From the NCBI RefSeq assembly GCF_002419965.1, contig NZ_DIHC01000041.1, positions 421 to 64,420 on the forward strand: a DNA stretch of 64,000 nt. The letters run 5' to 3'. Origin of the DNA: Pseudomonas sp. UBA5706. GTDB taxonomy: Bacteria; Pseudomonadota; Gammaproteobacteria; Pseudomonadales; Pseudomonadaceae. Positions 18,777 through 27,650 of the stretch are shown piece after piece. A program made the position numbers and the translations under genes. Each line of letters begins with the position of its first letter. Position 1 is the stretch's first letter. The notes under the pieces were generated by a model. It was not told the DNA's origin, ran no database searches, and was given only the letters and a program-made list of their open reading frames with translations.

Positions 18777-19029
18777 GGCGTTCGCCTTCGCAAGCTTTGC
18801 GCAGGTGAACGCCCTGCTCGTTTCGGTGTTCATCAAATTGACACTCATCTAAGCCGGCGATAGCATCCTCTGCTCAACCGCCTGTGGCCAAGCGCCATGT
18901 ACGTGCATCAGTAGTCCACTGCGATGATTTCGTGCGGGCTTGCGGGGCTGTCATTCAGCCACGGGAGACCTAATTACCTGTTCAGGTATTGCCACAGCGC
19001 GCGATTAATCTGCCAACAAGGATGACAAG

Positions 19030-20301
19030 ATGAAACAGCGTATTGGCATGCTCGCCCTGGGCATATTGGCCTCCACACACGCCATGGCTGACGGGCAGGC
19101 GGACTCCAAGGGTTTTGTCGAAGACAGCAGCCTTAAGGTCAACCTGCGCAACGCCTACATCAATCGCGATTACAAACACGACGGCCCCCAGGACCGCGCC
19201 GAATGGGGCCAGGCGTTCATGGCCAACTATTCGTCCGGTTACACCCAGGGCGTCGTCGGTGTCGGTGTGGACGCGTTCGGTCTGTACGCTGTGCGTCTGG
19301 ACGGCGGCAAGGGCAAAAGCGGCGCGGGCGGTATCGATTTCTTCAAGCAGGGCGACAGCGGCAACGCGGCTGACGACCTGCAGCGCTTTGGCGGTGCGGT
19401 CAAATTCCGCGTCTCCAACACGGAGCTCAAATACGGCGACATGATGCCGCAGCTGCCGGTCCTGAGCTACGACAGCTCGCGCCTGCTGCCTGAAACCTAC
19501 ACCGGCACCATGATCACCTCCAAAGAGATCAAGGACCTGCAACTGGTGGCCGGTCGTTTCACAGCCCAGACGCGCAAGAGCGCCGAAGGTCGCGACAGTG
19601 GCGATCTGAAAAGCATCAACGTGTACGGCGCCAGCTACAAGTTCAGCGACGCGTTCAGCGCGGCTTTCTACGCCTCCGACGACCAAGACGTGCTGAAAAA
19701 GCAGTACCTGAACCTGAACTATGTCTGGGCAATGCCGAAAGACCAGTCGCTGACTTTCGACTTCAACGGCTACAAGACCAAGCTGGACAAGGACTTTGCT
19801 GTCGACGACGCGCGTGACAACAAGATCTGGAGCCTGGCCGCGATCTGGGCCGTGGGCATCCACTCCTTCACCCTCGCGCATCAGCGCAGCACCGGTGAAA
19901 CCGGTTACGTCTACGGCGGTTACCGCAACAACGGCGGCACCAGCGATGGCGGCAATTCCATCTACCTGGCCAACTCCTACTGGTCGGACTTCAACGGCAA
20001 GGACGAGCGTTCCTGGCAACTGGGCTATGACGTGAACCTGGCTACCGTGGTTACGCCAGGCCTGAGCTACAAGATTGCGTACGTGCGCGGCGACAACATC
20101 GATGACGGCTCCGACCGTGGCCGCGGCGAAGAGCGCGAGTGGTTCAGCCAAATGACCTACGTCGTGCAGAGCGGCCCGGCCAAAGACCTGTCCGTGCGCC
20201 TGCGCAACTCGTTCCTGCGCGTCTCCAACGATGCGGATAACTACAACGTTGGCGGTAACGAAACCCGTATCTTCGTCGACTACCCGATCAACGTTTTCTA
20301 A
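19030..20301 (+). CDS. OprD family outer membrane porin
   Basis: A 423-residue outer-membrane channel. A signal peptide ends near AMA-DG (residue 20). The mature part has the OprD N-terminus (DSKGFVEDSSLKVNLRNAYI), many alternating beta-strand segments, and a C-terminal strand ending in an aromatic residue (YPINVF). OprD proteins take up amino acids, dipeptides or small organic acids; the substrate is not predictable here. A putative terminator lies 30 bases downstream. Confidence 0.9.
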   Translation: MKQRIGMLALGILASTHAMADGQADSKGFVEDSSLKVNLRNAYINRDYKHDGPQDRAEWGQAFMANYSSGYTQGVVGVGVDAFGLYAVRLDGGKGKSGAGGIDFFKQGDSGNAADDLQRFGGAVKFRVSNTELKYGDMMPQLPVLSYDSSRLLPETYTGTMITSKEIKDLQLVAGRFTAQTRKSAEGRDSGDLKSINVYGASYKFSDAFSAAFYASDDQDVLKKQYLNLNYVWAMPKDQSLTFDFNGYKTKLDKDFAVDDARDNKIWSLAAIWAVGIHSFTLAHQRSTGETGYVYGGYRNNGGTSDGGNSIYLANSYWSDFNGKDERSWQLGYDVNLATVVTPGLSYKIAYVRGDNIDDGSDRGRGEEREWFSQMTYVVQSGPAKDLSVRLRNSFLRVSNDADNYNVGGNETRIFVDYPINVF

Positions 20302-20330
20302 CGCTGAACGGCGGTTAAGCTGAAGTTACA

Positions 20331-20364
20331 AAAAAACGCCCTGGTCGAAAGATCCGGGCGTTTG
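20331..20364 (+). terminator. terminator after the OprD-type porin
   Basis: Imperfect hairpin aacgccctggtc / gatccgggcgtt flanked by an A-run before and short T-rich sequence after. Confidence 0.6.
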
Positions 20365-20514
20365 TGTTTGCGCGACTTTTTATGACTGCACGCTGCCCGA
20401 GAGCCATCGATGCCCTGCACGGCCTCGTCCGGCGCTTGTACCGAGGTTGAATCGCTAGCGAAGGCATCCGACCTCCCGCTAACATTGCTCGTCCTTACCT
20501 CGCCGACCCAAGCC

Positions 20515-21291
20515 ATGGCCCTCGCAGCCCCTCCCGACCTCTCCAGCTCCGCTACCCCCGTGCAGCGCGTATCGCGGACCTATCCGCGTGGTTTGTACAT
20601 CGAACCGCACGAGCATGACTGGGGGCAGGTGCTGTACGCGATGTCGGGGGTAATGTGGGTCGAAACGCCTCATCAAGCGCTTATCGTTCCCCCGCAACGT
20701 GCGGTGTGGTTGCCCCCGGGGGTGACTCATGGGATCCGCGTGGTGTCGGATCTGGAGATGCGCAATATCTACCTGCGCCCGGCGCTCGCGCAGACCCTGG
20801 AGCCTACCGTGCAGGTCTTCGAGGTGGCGCGGCTGCTGCGCGAGCTGATCGTCAATCTGGTCGCCGAAGAGGACAAGGAGTCAGAGTACTTCGGCGCGCT
20901 GGTGAGCCTGGCGTTGCTGGAGCTCAAGCGGGCCAGACGGTCGCTGCTCACGGTGCCGATGCCCGATGCCAGCGACCGCCGTCTGATGAACATTTGCCAG
21001 GCCGTAATGATAGAACCTTCAATCGGTGTGCCCTTCGAGCAGCATGCCGAGAAGGCCGGCGCCAGCGTCAGAACCCTTTCGCGCCTGTTCCAGAGCGAGC
21101 TCGGGATGGGGTTTGCCCAATGGCGCAGGCAAGTGCAACTGGCGACCGCAGTGGCCGAGATCATTCAGGGTGTGCCGATCAGCACCATCGCCCGTTCCAT
21201 GGGGTATTCGCCCAGCAGTTTCAGCGATATGTTCCGCCGCGAGCTGGGAATGGCGCCGTCTCAATATCCGCTCGGTGAACAGGCCAACTGA
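20515..21291 (+). CDS. AraC family transcriptional regulator
   Basis: 258 residues. The N-terminal cupin-like sensor domain includes EPHEHDWGQVLYAMSGVMWV and VPPQRAVWLPPGVTHGIRV. The C-terminal double helix-turn-helix includes AEKAGASVRTLSRLFQSELG and ISTIARSMGYSPSSFSDMFR. This layout matches AraC regulators with an AraC-binding-like cupin. Start at the ATG at 20515 (MALAAPP); the reading frame is open further upstream but less family-like. No obvious target beside it. Confidence 0.85.
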   Translation: MALAAPPDLSSSATPVQRVSRTYPRGLYIEPHEHDWGQVLYAMSGVMWVETPHQALIVPPQRAVWLPPGVTHGIRVVSDLEMRNIYLRPALAQTLEPTVQVFEVARLLRELIVNLVAEEDKESEYFGALVSLALLELKRARRSLLTVPMPDASDRRLMNICQAVMIEPSIGVPFEQHAEKAGASVRTLSRLFQSELGMGFAQWRRQVQLATAVAEIIQGVPISTIARSMGYSPSSFSDMFRRELGMAPSQYPLGEQAN

Positions 21292-21490
21292 AATTCACTG
21301 CAGCGGGCCGGCTTGCCAGTGGCGAGGGTGTCGAGGATGTGCTGGTCGTCACGCAGCGCTTTGCCAGCCTGTCCGAAATTCAGAAGTACTTGGCCGGTAG
21401 ACGTTTAGGCCCGCGCCTAAACTCCGGTCATGGCCAACCACCGTCGTGCTGCGATCAAGCCGCACGACGTTCAGGCTTGTGGAGTTCAGC

Positions 21491-21664
21491 ATGAGCTACC
21501 TCATCTCACTCGCAATCGGCATCGCTGTCGGGGCGTTTTACGGCGCACTCGACTTCCGCTCGCCCGCGCCACCCCTGGTCGCGCTGGTAGGCCTGCTCGG
21601 CATGCAGGCGGGGGAGAAACTCTGGCCTCTGGGCCGTCAGCTGTTCGCCAGTCTGATTTCCTGA
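21491..21664 (+). CDS. XapX domain membrane protein, 57 aa
   Basis: A very small protein with two hydrophobic segments (LISLAIGIAVGAFYGAL and PPLVALVGLLGMQAGEKL), matching XapX proteins of unknown function. GGAG lies 6-7 bases before the ATG. It is followed 39 bases later by the oxidoreductase gene in the same direction. Confidence 0.8.
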   Translation: MSYLISLAIGIAVGAFYGALDFRSPAPPLVALVGLLGMQAGEKLWPLGRQLFASLIS

Positions 21665-21703
21665 ATCAACGATTTTTGCTTCTTAACTCTGGATATGCAC
21701 ACC

Positions 21704-22663
21704 ATGAAAGCACTGCAATTCTCTCGAACCGGCGATCTTTGCGCGCTGGAATTCGTTGAACTGCCAATGCCGGTACCCGCGCCTGGCGAAGTTTTAGTTC
21801 AGATCAAGGCTGCAGGCCTGAATCCCAGCGATGTGAAGAATGTCCTCGGGCGCTTTCCCTACACCACGTTGCCACGGGTGCCGGGGCGCGATTTCGCAGG
21901 CATCGTGATCGACGGCCCGCAAGCGCTCTTGGGCCAGGAAGTCTGGGGCACGGGCAACCAGATCGGTTTCTCGCGCAACGGTTCTCACGCGGGCTACATC
22001 ACCCTGTCAGCCAAAGGCGTGGCGCTCAAGCCCAAATCCCTGAGTTTTGTCCAGGCCGCCAGTCTGGGTGTGCCCTACACCACGGCCTGGGATGCGCTGG
22101 AGCGCGGTCTGGTGCAGGCCAATACTCGCCTGCTGGTCATTGGTGCCAACGGCGCGGTCGGTAATGCGGCTATTGCCTTGTCCAAGGTGCGCGGCGCGCA
22201 GGTACTGGCGGCGGCGCGTCGCCCCGAACAGGTCCAGGCGCTACAGGACCAAGGCTACAGCGCCATTCTGCTGGGCCAGCCGGAGGAGCTTTCAGCGCAA
22301 GTAAACGCTGTATTTCCGGGCGGTGCGGATGTGATTTTCGACACCACCGGGTTCTGGCTACCGGCCTCGGTTCAGGCCTTGGCGCCGTTTGGCCGCATCG
22401 CCATTATCGCCGCGCCGGTGGACGGTCATGTGCAACTGCCAGCCTTGGCGCTGTATCGCAAAGGCGGCTCGGTGGTGGGTATCAACTCGCTGCTGTACGG
22501 CGTCGAAGCCTGTGCACGGATGTTGGAGCAGTTCGGCAGATTGTTCGATGAAGCAAGCTTGCCATTGCCGCGTGGCCTGCTGGAATCGCCCCTGGAGCAA
22601 GGGCCGGCGCGCTATGGCGAAGTGAATCAGGGCAGCGCGGACAAAGTGATTCTGTTGCCTTGA
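21704..22663 (+). CDS. zinc-type alcohol dehydrogenase-like / quinone oxidoreductase family protein
   Basis: 319-residue medium-chain dehydrogenase/reductase. N-terminal GroES-like fold (MPVPAPGEVLVQIKAAGLNP, DVKNVLGRFPY, RVPGRDFAGIV), then a Rossmann domain (VIGANGAVGNAAIALSK). Catalytic-zinc cysteines are not apparent, so it is probably a zinc-free NADPH-dependent reductase. I use the ATG at 21704 because GGA lies about 10 bases upstream; the ATG at 21695 is too close to it. Confidence 0.85.
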   Translation: MKALQFSRTGDLCALEFVELPMPVPAPGEVLVQIKAAGLNPSDVKNVLGRFPYTTLPRVPGRDFAGIVIDGPQALLGQEVWGTGNQIGFSRNGSHAGYITLSAKGVALKPKSLSFVQAASLGVPYTTAWDALERGLVQANTRLLVIGANGAVGNAAIALSKVRGAQVLAAARRPEQVQALQDQGYSAILLGQPEELSAQVNAVFPGGADVIFDTTGFWLPASVQALAPFGRIAIIAAPVDGHVQLPALALYRKGGSVVGINSLLYGVEACARMLEQFGRLFDEASLPLPRGLLESPLEQGPARYGEVNQGSADKVILLP

Positions 22664-22741
22664 ACCCGCGGCCTGCGTGCCATTGTGCAAGCAACACAGG
22701 GGCCGCTTGAGCCCCTAAACCCGGATCATCGACGCGCTGAA

Positions 22742-23062
22742 TCAGGTCTTGTTGTGCTCGTTGGTGTAGCGACCGCTCAACTGCCAGCCATCCTTAATCA
22801 GCGTGTCGAGCCAGTCCTCGTACGAGTCGTCGACATCCAGCAGGTTCATGAACTGATCTTCGATGTGGCAGCGAAACGTCTGTTCTTCGACATTCCATTC
22901 CACTTCGCGGAGTTTCCAGGCCCGCTGCATGGGCAGCTGGATATTCAGGCCGGGAAACGGCACGAACGGCAACTCGACCTCATACAGAAGCTTCGACCAT
23001 TCTGAGGAAATCTCGGGGGTCTGATGAGTCCAGACGTATTTGATCAAGCGGACTTTGTGCAC
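22742..23062 (-). CDS. conserved hypothetical protein, 106 aa
   Basis: No family recognised. Soluble, Trp- and acid-rich (EEQTFRCHIEDQFMNLLDVD, SYEDWLDTLIKDGWQLSGRY). Codon use fits the host, and the opposite strand shows only a shadow frame. Its upstream spacer (23063-23364, about 300 bases) holds no gene I can support. Confidence 0.65.
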   Translation of the reverse strand: MHKVRLIKYVWTHQTPEISSEWSKLLYEVELPFVPFPGLNIQLPMQRAWKLREVEWNVEEQTFRCHIEDQFMNLLDVDDSYEDWLDTLIKDGWQLSGRYTNEHNKT

Positions 23063-23364
23063 GGTTGGGCCTTCTCTCGTATATCGATGCGCGGGTCGCT
23101 CCCGCCTGGTGCAAAGGCGACGGCTCTCGGGAATGCCTATACGTTACTAGATGGGCGCGCAATCGGGGAGGGGGCGGGCGAGATCGGAAGGTCCAGGCCG
23201 GTCGCCGATTGGAGCGGCTGCCGACCGAAGGCGCTGCGCAATGCAGGGACGCCGGGTGTTTGCGCGCTATGACAGGGCGAGCGCAAAGCAAACCGCAGAT
23301 GACCGTCCGGCAGAATTAACCCGATGGGGTCAATCAAAGCACCTGCGATTGACCATACGTGGTA

Positions 23365-23673
23365 TCACAGAGACAGCCTCACATCGTCAATCGCCCGATC
23401 CAGTCTCTCGCGTAACGGGTCGAGCAAACACCAGACCTGATCCGCATCGAGTTTCTCGGTGTGTGCAGCCTCGATCAGTCGGGTTGTCAGGGCGAATGCC
23501 ATATTCACATCCGACACGCGCTGCAATGCGGCCGTCAGCTCATTGAGCCGTCCCTTCATCTCATTCAGCTCGCCCAGCCACCGCTCGATCACTTCGACCG
23601 AGGCAGGCGTCTGGTTTTGCACGCTTGAGCTGAGGGCAGATTGAAGACGGCAGAAGCGTGCTTCGATAGTCAT
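23365..23673 (-). CDS. hypothetical helical protein, 102 aa
   Basis: Predicted almost all alpha-helical, with heptad-like spacing around ERWLGELNEMKGRLNELTA and CLLDPLRERLDRAIDDVRL. No family assigned. It is divergent from the XRE regulator at 23849 and shares a 175-base intergenic region that contains two palindromic operator-like sites, so it may be under that regulator's control. Confidence 0.6.
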   Translation of the reverse strand: MTIEARFCRLQSALSSSVQNQTPASVEVIERWLGELNEMKGRLNELTAALQRVSDVNMAFALTTRLIEAAHTEKLDADQVWCLLDPLRERLDRAIDDVRLSL

Positions 23674-23782
23674 TCAGACACTCTCCTGGCTCTTATGATT
23701 GCCACGGAAAGTGCGGCCAGAGCCATGTTGCGTATACCGCAAACGGCTCTTTATGAAGTTCAGAGCGGGTTAATGCTGGATC

Positions 23783-23830
23783 CTAAGTATCTCTTAGTAT
23801 GTGGTCAACCTAATTCTAAGAGTCTCTTAG
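23783..23830. promoter_or_regulatory. tandem CTAAG-N5-CTTAG operator-like palindromes
   Basis: Two identical-arm palindromes, ctaag-tatct-cttag at 23783-23797 and ctaag-agtct-cttag at 23816-23830. They are spaced 33 bp start to start (about three helical turns). They end 18 bases before the XRE gene start. Position and symmetry suggest autoregulatory binding sites. Confidence 0.7.
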
Positions 23831-23848
23831 CCTTTTAGCGGCTGATAA

Positions 23849-24184
23849 ATGAGCGTTTTTAGCAAAAGATTGAAGCAGGCCCGCACAGTAGCGGGGCTGT
23901 CTCAGGAGCGTTTGGGCATCGAATCAGGGATTGATCCAGCCTCCGCCAGTGCGCGGATGAATCAATACGAAACCGGTAAACACACCCCTAACTCCTTGAC
24001 CATTATCCAGATTGCAGCAGCATTGGATATTTCACCTGCATATTTTTATAGCATCGACGACGAGGAAGCCAGAATGCTATTGCTGTTCCACGGGCTGGAT
24101 TCGCCAGGCAAGAAGCAGATACTGACATTGGCAGTGGAATTACACGGCGCTAATAACGCATATAAAACCCAACGTATTCAATAA
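23849..24184 (+). CDS. XRE family helix-turn-helix regulator
   Basis: 111 residues, phage-repressor-like. The helix-turn-helix covers about residues 6-62 (LKQARTVAGLSQERLGIESG, MNQYETGKHTPNSLTIIQIA). A short C-terminal helical tail follows. The tandem palindromes just upstream suggest it represses its own promoter and maybe the divergent gene. Confidence 0.85.
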   Translation: MSVFSKRLKQARTVAGLSQERLGIESGIDPASASARMNQYETGKHTPNSLTIIQIAAALDISPAYFYSIDDEEARMLLLFHGLDSPGKKQILTLAVELHGANNAYKTQRIQ

Positions 24185-24316
24185 GTTCAGCGTCATTTAC
24201 CGATCAAACATTATTCACATTAAGTGATGTTTTAGCCTGATTGCAGATCAGGGCCCGACGTAATGATTAATGGTTTGCATGTATTCTTGCCCTCGTCCGG
24301 TCTCGAGAGCCTGTCC

Positions 24317-25228
24317 ATGCTGCACAAAAACCTCATGCGTCGCCTTGATCTGATCACGCTCAAGCTTTTCGTCGCGGTGTACGAAGAAGGCACGCTGACC
24401 CGTGCGGCGGCGCGTGAGGCCATCGCCGTGTCGGCGGCAAGCAAGCGATTGATGGAGCTTGAAGAAGTGCTGGGCATCGGGCTGTTCGTGCGCAACGCCA
24501 AAGGCATGGTCCTTACGGCGGCGGGCGAAACGCTGCTGCATCACGCCCGGCGCATGTTGTTCGACCTGGAGAAGATGGGCCTTGAGCTGGACGAGCATCT
24601 GCAAGGCATGCGCGGTTATGTGCGCATGCTGGCCAATCTCTCGGCAATCATTCAATTCCTCCCCGAAGATCTGCACGCCTTCACCACCAGCCACGAACGG
24701 GTCAAGGTCGATCTGGAAGAACGGCCCAGCAATGGCGTGGTGCAAGGGCTGATCGATGGCGTTGCCGACATCGGCATCTGCTCTGAAGACACCGACGTTC
24801 AAGGCCTGTACAGCGTTCCCTATCGGCAGGACGAACTGGTGGTCGTCACGCGTCCTGACCATCCCCTTGCCAGCCTGAACGTGGTGATGTTCGAGGACAC
24901 CCTGGGGAGCGATTACATCGGCCTGCACGCCGCCAGCTCTATCAACATGCGTACGCAGACCGCCGCTCGGTCGCAAGGCAAACTCTTGCGCGTGCGCATT
25001 CATGTGCCGGGTTTCGACGCCATGTGCCGAATGGTCCAGGCCAACATGGGCATCGGCGTGTTGCCCCGCAAGGCGTTCGACTTGCTGGGCACGCCGCTGG
25101 GGCTCACGGCCATCTCGTTGAGTGATACGTGGGCGCAGCGCACGCTGATTCTGGTGGTGCGCGATACCGCTGCGTTATCACCCGTCAGCCTGCTGCTGTT
25201 CGATCACTTGAAACAGCCGCTGCCCTAG
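24317..25228 (+). CDS. LysR family transcriptional regulator
   Basis: 303 residues. N-terminal wHTH (LITLKLFVAVYEEGTLTRAA, AIAVSAASKRLMELEEVLGI) then a periplasmic-binding-like effector domain. The start at 24317 (ATG, GAGAG upstream) is preferred. It reads in the same direction as the CoA-transferase/lyase/MFS genes that begin about 105 bases later and is the likely activator of that unit. Confidence 0.87.
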   Translation: MLHKNLMRRLDLITLKLFVAVYEEGTLTRAAAREAIAVSAASKRLMELEEVLGIGLFVRNAKGMVLTAAGETLLHHARRMLFDLEKMGLELDEHLQGMRGYVRMLANLSAIIQFLPEDLHAFTTSHERVKVDLEERPSNGVVQGLIDGVADIGICSEDTDVQGLYSVPYRQDELVVVTRPDHPLASLNVVMFEDTLGSDYIGLHAASSINMRTQTAARSQGKLLRVRIHVPGFDAMCRMVQANMGIGVLPRKAFDLLGTPLGLTAISLSDTWAQRTLILVVRDTAALSPVSLLLFDHLKQPLP

Positions 25229-25248
25229 CGTTCGCGTTTCGCGAACGC
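25228..25248. promoter_or_regulatory. perfect palindrome between LysR gene and CoA-transferase gene
   Basis: Inverted repeat gcgttcgcg-ttt-cgcgaacgc starting at the last base of the LysR stop codon. It has no T-tract, so it may be a weak terminator or a regulator-binding site about 85 bases before the CoA-transferase start. Confidence 0.5.
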
Positions 25249-25333
25249 CTCTTGCCAACTTACGGTTGGATTTGCCGAACACCGGTCCTCTAGTCTTGGC
25301 GACAAATTCCAAGAAATACTTGAGGTATCCGCT

Positions 25334-26527
25334 ATGACAGGTCCCCTGAACGGTGTGCGCGTAATTGAAATCGGCACACTGATCGCAGCACCTTTCGCCG
25401 CTCGGCTGATGGGCGAATTCGGCGCCGAGGTGATCAAGATCGAATCAATGGGGCAGGGTGACCCACTTCGTAAATGGCGAAAGCTGCACGAAGGCACTTC
25501 GCTGTGGTGGTACTTGCAATCGCGCAATAAGAAGTCCCTGTCGCTGAACCTCAAATCCCCCGAAGGCATCGAGATCGTCAAGCGCCTGGCTGAGAACGCC
25601 GATGTGCTGATCGAAAACCTGCGCCCCGGCGCGCTGGAAAAGCTCGGCCTGGGCTGGGATGTCCTGCATGCGCTGAACCCCAAACTGACGCTGGTGCGTA
25701 TCTCCGGCTACGGCCAGTCCGGGCCGTACAAGGATCGTCCCGGCTTCGGTGCCATTGGCGAGGCCATGGGCGGCATCCGTTACACCACCGGCACGCCCGG
25801 TTCTCCGCCCGCCCGCGTGGGCGTCAGCCTCGGCGATTCGCTGGCCTCGATGCACGCGGTAATGGGCGCGCTGATGTCGTTGCTGCGGGTAAAGACCGGG
25901 CAAGGCGATGGTCAGGTCGTCGATGTCTCTCTGGCTGAAAGCGTGTTCAACGTGATGGAAAGCCTGGTGCCCGAATACGACATGCTCGGCCATGTTCGCG
26001 AGCGCAGCGGGGGTGCCCTGCCGGGTATCGCGCCTTCCAATACCTATCCGACCGCTGATGGCGCATACGTGGTGATCGCCGGTAACAGCGACCCGATTTT
26101 CAAGCGCCTGATGACCACCATCGGTCGCCCTGATCTGGCCGAAGCACCGCAGTTCGCGCACAACGATGGTCGCGCCGCGCAGAGCGAAATGCTCGACGCC
26201 ACGATCAGCGCGTGGTCGTCCAGTCTGCCGATCGAAGCGGTGCTGCAGGCGCTTGAACAGGCCGAAGTGCCGGCGGGGCGCATCTACAACGTCGCGGACA
26301 TCGTGGCCGACCCGCACTATCAGGCGCGCGGGATGATTCTCGACGCGCAACTGCCCGGCGGCGCCCACGTGAAAATGCCGGGCATCGTGCCCAAGCTTTC
26401 TGAAACACCGGGTTCGGTGAATTGGCAGGGCCCCTCGCTCGGCCAGCACACCGACAGCGTGCTCGGCACTCTGGGGCTGAGCGCTGACGATATCGCCCAA
26501 CTCAAAACCGACGGGGTGGTGCAATGA
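25334..26527 (+). CDS. CaiB/BaiF family CoA-transferase
   Basis: A 397-residue class III CoA-transferase. Family motifs: GVRVIEIGTLIAAPFAARLM, FGAEVIKIESMGQGDPLR, ENLRPGALEKLGLGW and GYGQSGPYKDRPGF. The catalytic Asp is expected near GVSLGDSLASMHAV. It probably activates a dicarboxylic or hydroxy acid with CoA from a donor such as succinyl-CoA. Its stop overlaps the lyase start by 4 bases, so the acid-CoA it makes is likely the lyase's substrate. Confidence 0.9.
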   Translation: MTGPLNGVRVIEIGTLIAAPFAARLMGEFGAEVIKIESMGQGDPLRKWRKLHEGTSLWWYLQSRNKKSLSLNLKSPEGIEIVKRLAENADVLIENLRPGALEKLGLGWDVLHALNPKLTLVRISGYGQSGPYKDRPGFGAIGEAMGGIRYTTGTPGSPPARVGVSLGDSLASMHAVMGALMSLLRVKTGQGDGQVVDVSLAESVFNVMESLVPEYDMLGHVRERSGGALPGIAPSNTYPTADGAYVVIAGNSDPIFKRLMTTIGRPDLAEAPQFAHNDGRAAQSEMLDATISAWSSSLPIEAVLQALEQAEVPAGRIYNVADIVADPHYQARGMILDAQLPGGAHVKMPGIVPKLSETPGSVNWQGPSLGQHTDSVLGTLGLSADDIAQLKTDGVVQ

Positions 26528-27462
26528 TTACCGATTTCTCCGAGCGCCTGATCGTTCAGGAAGTCTCACCACGTGATGGCCTGCAGATCGAGCCGACCTG
26601 GGTTGAAACCGCAGACAAGATCGACCTGATCAACCAGCTTTCTCTGGCCGGCTTCAGCCGCATCGAAGCCGGTTCTTTTGTTTCGCCCAAGGCCATTCCA
26701 GCACTGCGCGATGGCGATGAAGTGTTCCGTGGCATCCAGTGTCATCCAGGGGTGATCTATGTGGCGTTGATCCCGAACCTCAAAGGCGCCCAGCGCGCAA
26801 TGCAGGCGGGCGCCGATGAGCTGAATCTGGTGATGTCCGCCAGCCAGACCCACAACCTGGCGAACATGCGCATGCGGTGCGAGCAATCGCTGAGCGGCTT
26901 CGGTGAGATCGTCTCGCTGGTCTCGGGCGCCTCGCTCAGCCTCAACGGCACCATCGCCACCACCTTTGGCTGCCCGTTCGAAGGCCGGATCGACGAAGAC
27001 CGCGTGCTGCAGATTGTCGACGCCTATCTGGAGTTGGGCATGCAAGGCATCACCCTGGCCGACACCACCGGCATGGCCAACCCGCGCCAGGTGCACGGCC
27101 TGGTGCAACGTGTTCTGGCGCGTATTCCGGCCAGCGCGCTGACGCTGCATTTCCACAACACGCGGGGCTTGGGCCTGAGCAACGTGCTGGCAGCGTATGA
27201 AGCCGGAGCGCGGCGTTTCGATGCCTCGCTTGGCGGCCTGGGCGGCTGCCCGTTCGCCCCCGGCGCTTCGGGAAACATCTGCACCGAGGACCTGGTGAAC
27301 CTGTGCGACGAGATGGGCATCGAGACCGGCATCGACTTGCCACACCTGCTCAAGCTGTCACGCCGACTGCCTGCTTTGCTCGGTCATGAAATGCCGGGCC
27401 AGCTCGCTAAGGCCGGGCGCAACTGTGACCTGCACCCTGCGCCAGAGCATTTGCCGGGTTAA
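26524..27462 (+). CDS. hydroxymethylglutaryl-CoA lyase-like protein
   Basis: A 312-residue HMGL-like TIM-barrel lyase. The catalytic/metal segment is QEVSPRDGLQIEP near the N-terminus; TLHFHNTRGLG gives the His pair; and the active-site Cys loop is GLGGCPFAPGASGN. HMG-CoA lyases split 3-hydroxy-3-methylglutaryl-CoA into acetyl-CoA and acetoacetate; related enzymes use citramalyl-CoA. Coupled to the CoA-transferase by overlap. Confidence 0.9.
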   Translation: MITDFSERLIVQEVSPRDGLQIEPTWVETADKIDLINQLSLAGFSRIEAGSFVSPKAIPALRDGDEVFRGIQCHPGVIYVALIPNLKGAQRAMQAGADELNLVMSASQTHNLANMRMRCEQSLSGFGEIVSLVSGASLSLNGTIATTFGCPFEGRIDEDRVLQIVDAYLELGMQGITLADTTGMANPRQVHGLVQRVLARIPASALTLHFHNTRGLGLSNVLAAYEAGARRFDASLGGLGGCPFAPGASGNICTEDLVNLCDEMGIETGIDLPHLLKLSRRLPALLGHEMPGQLAKAGRNCDLHPAPEHLPG

Positions 27463-27650
27463 CCCCCCTGTAGCAGCAGGGCTTGGCGGTGGTGGCGTGC
27501 GCAAGACCGCTGCCGCCGGCAAGCGCTGCGCGACATGGCCTGTGCGTGAATTGATGAGCGTTAAACCCGAACGAGCACGCCCCGCTGCGTGTTCGTCCAG
27601 ACAACAAAAACAATAGGGCGCCCCTTGGACGTCCCACTGGAGTGACCGTA

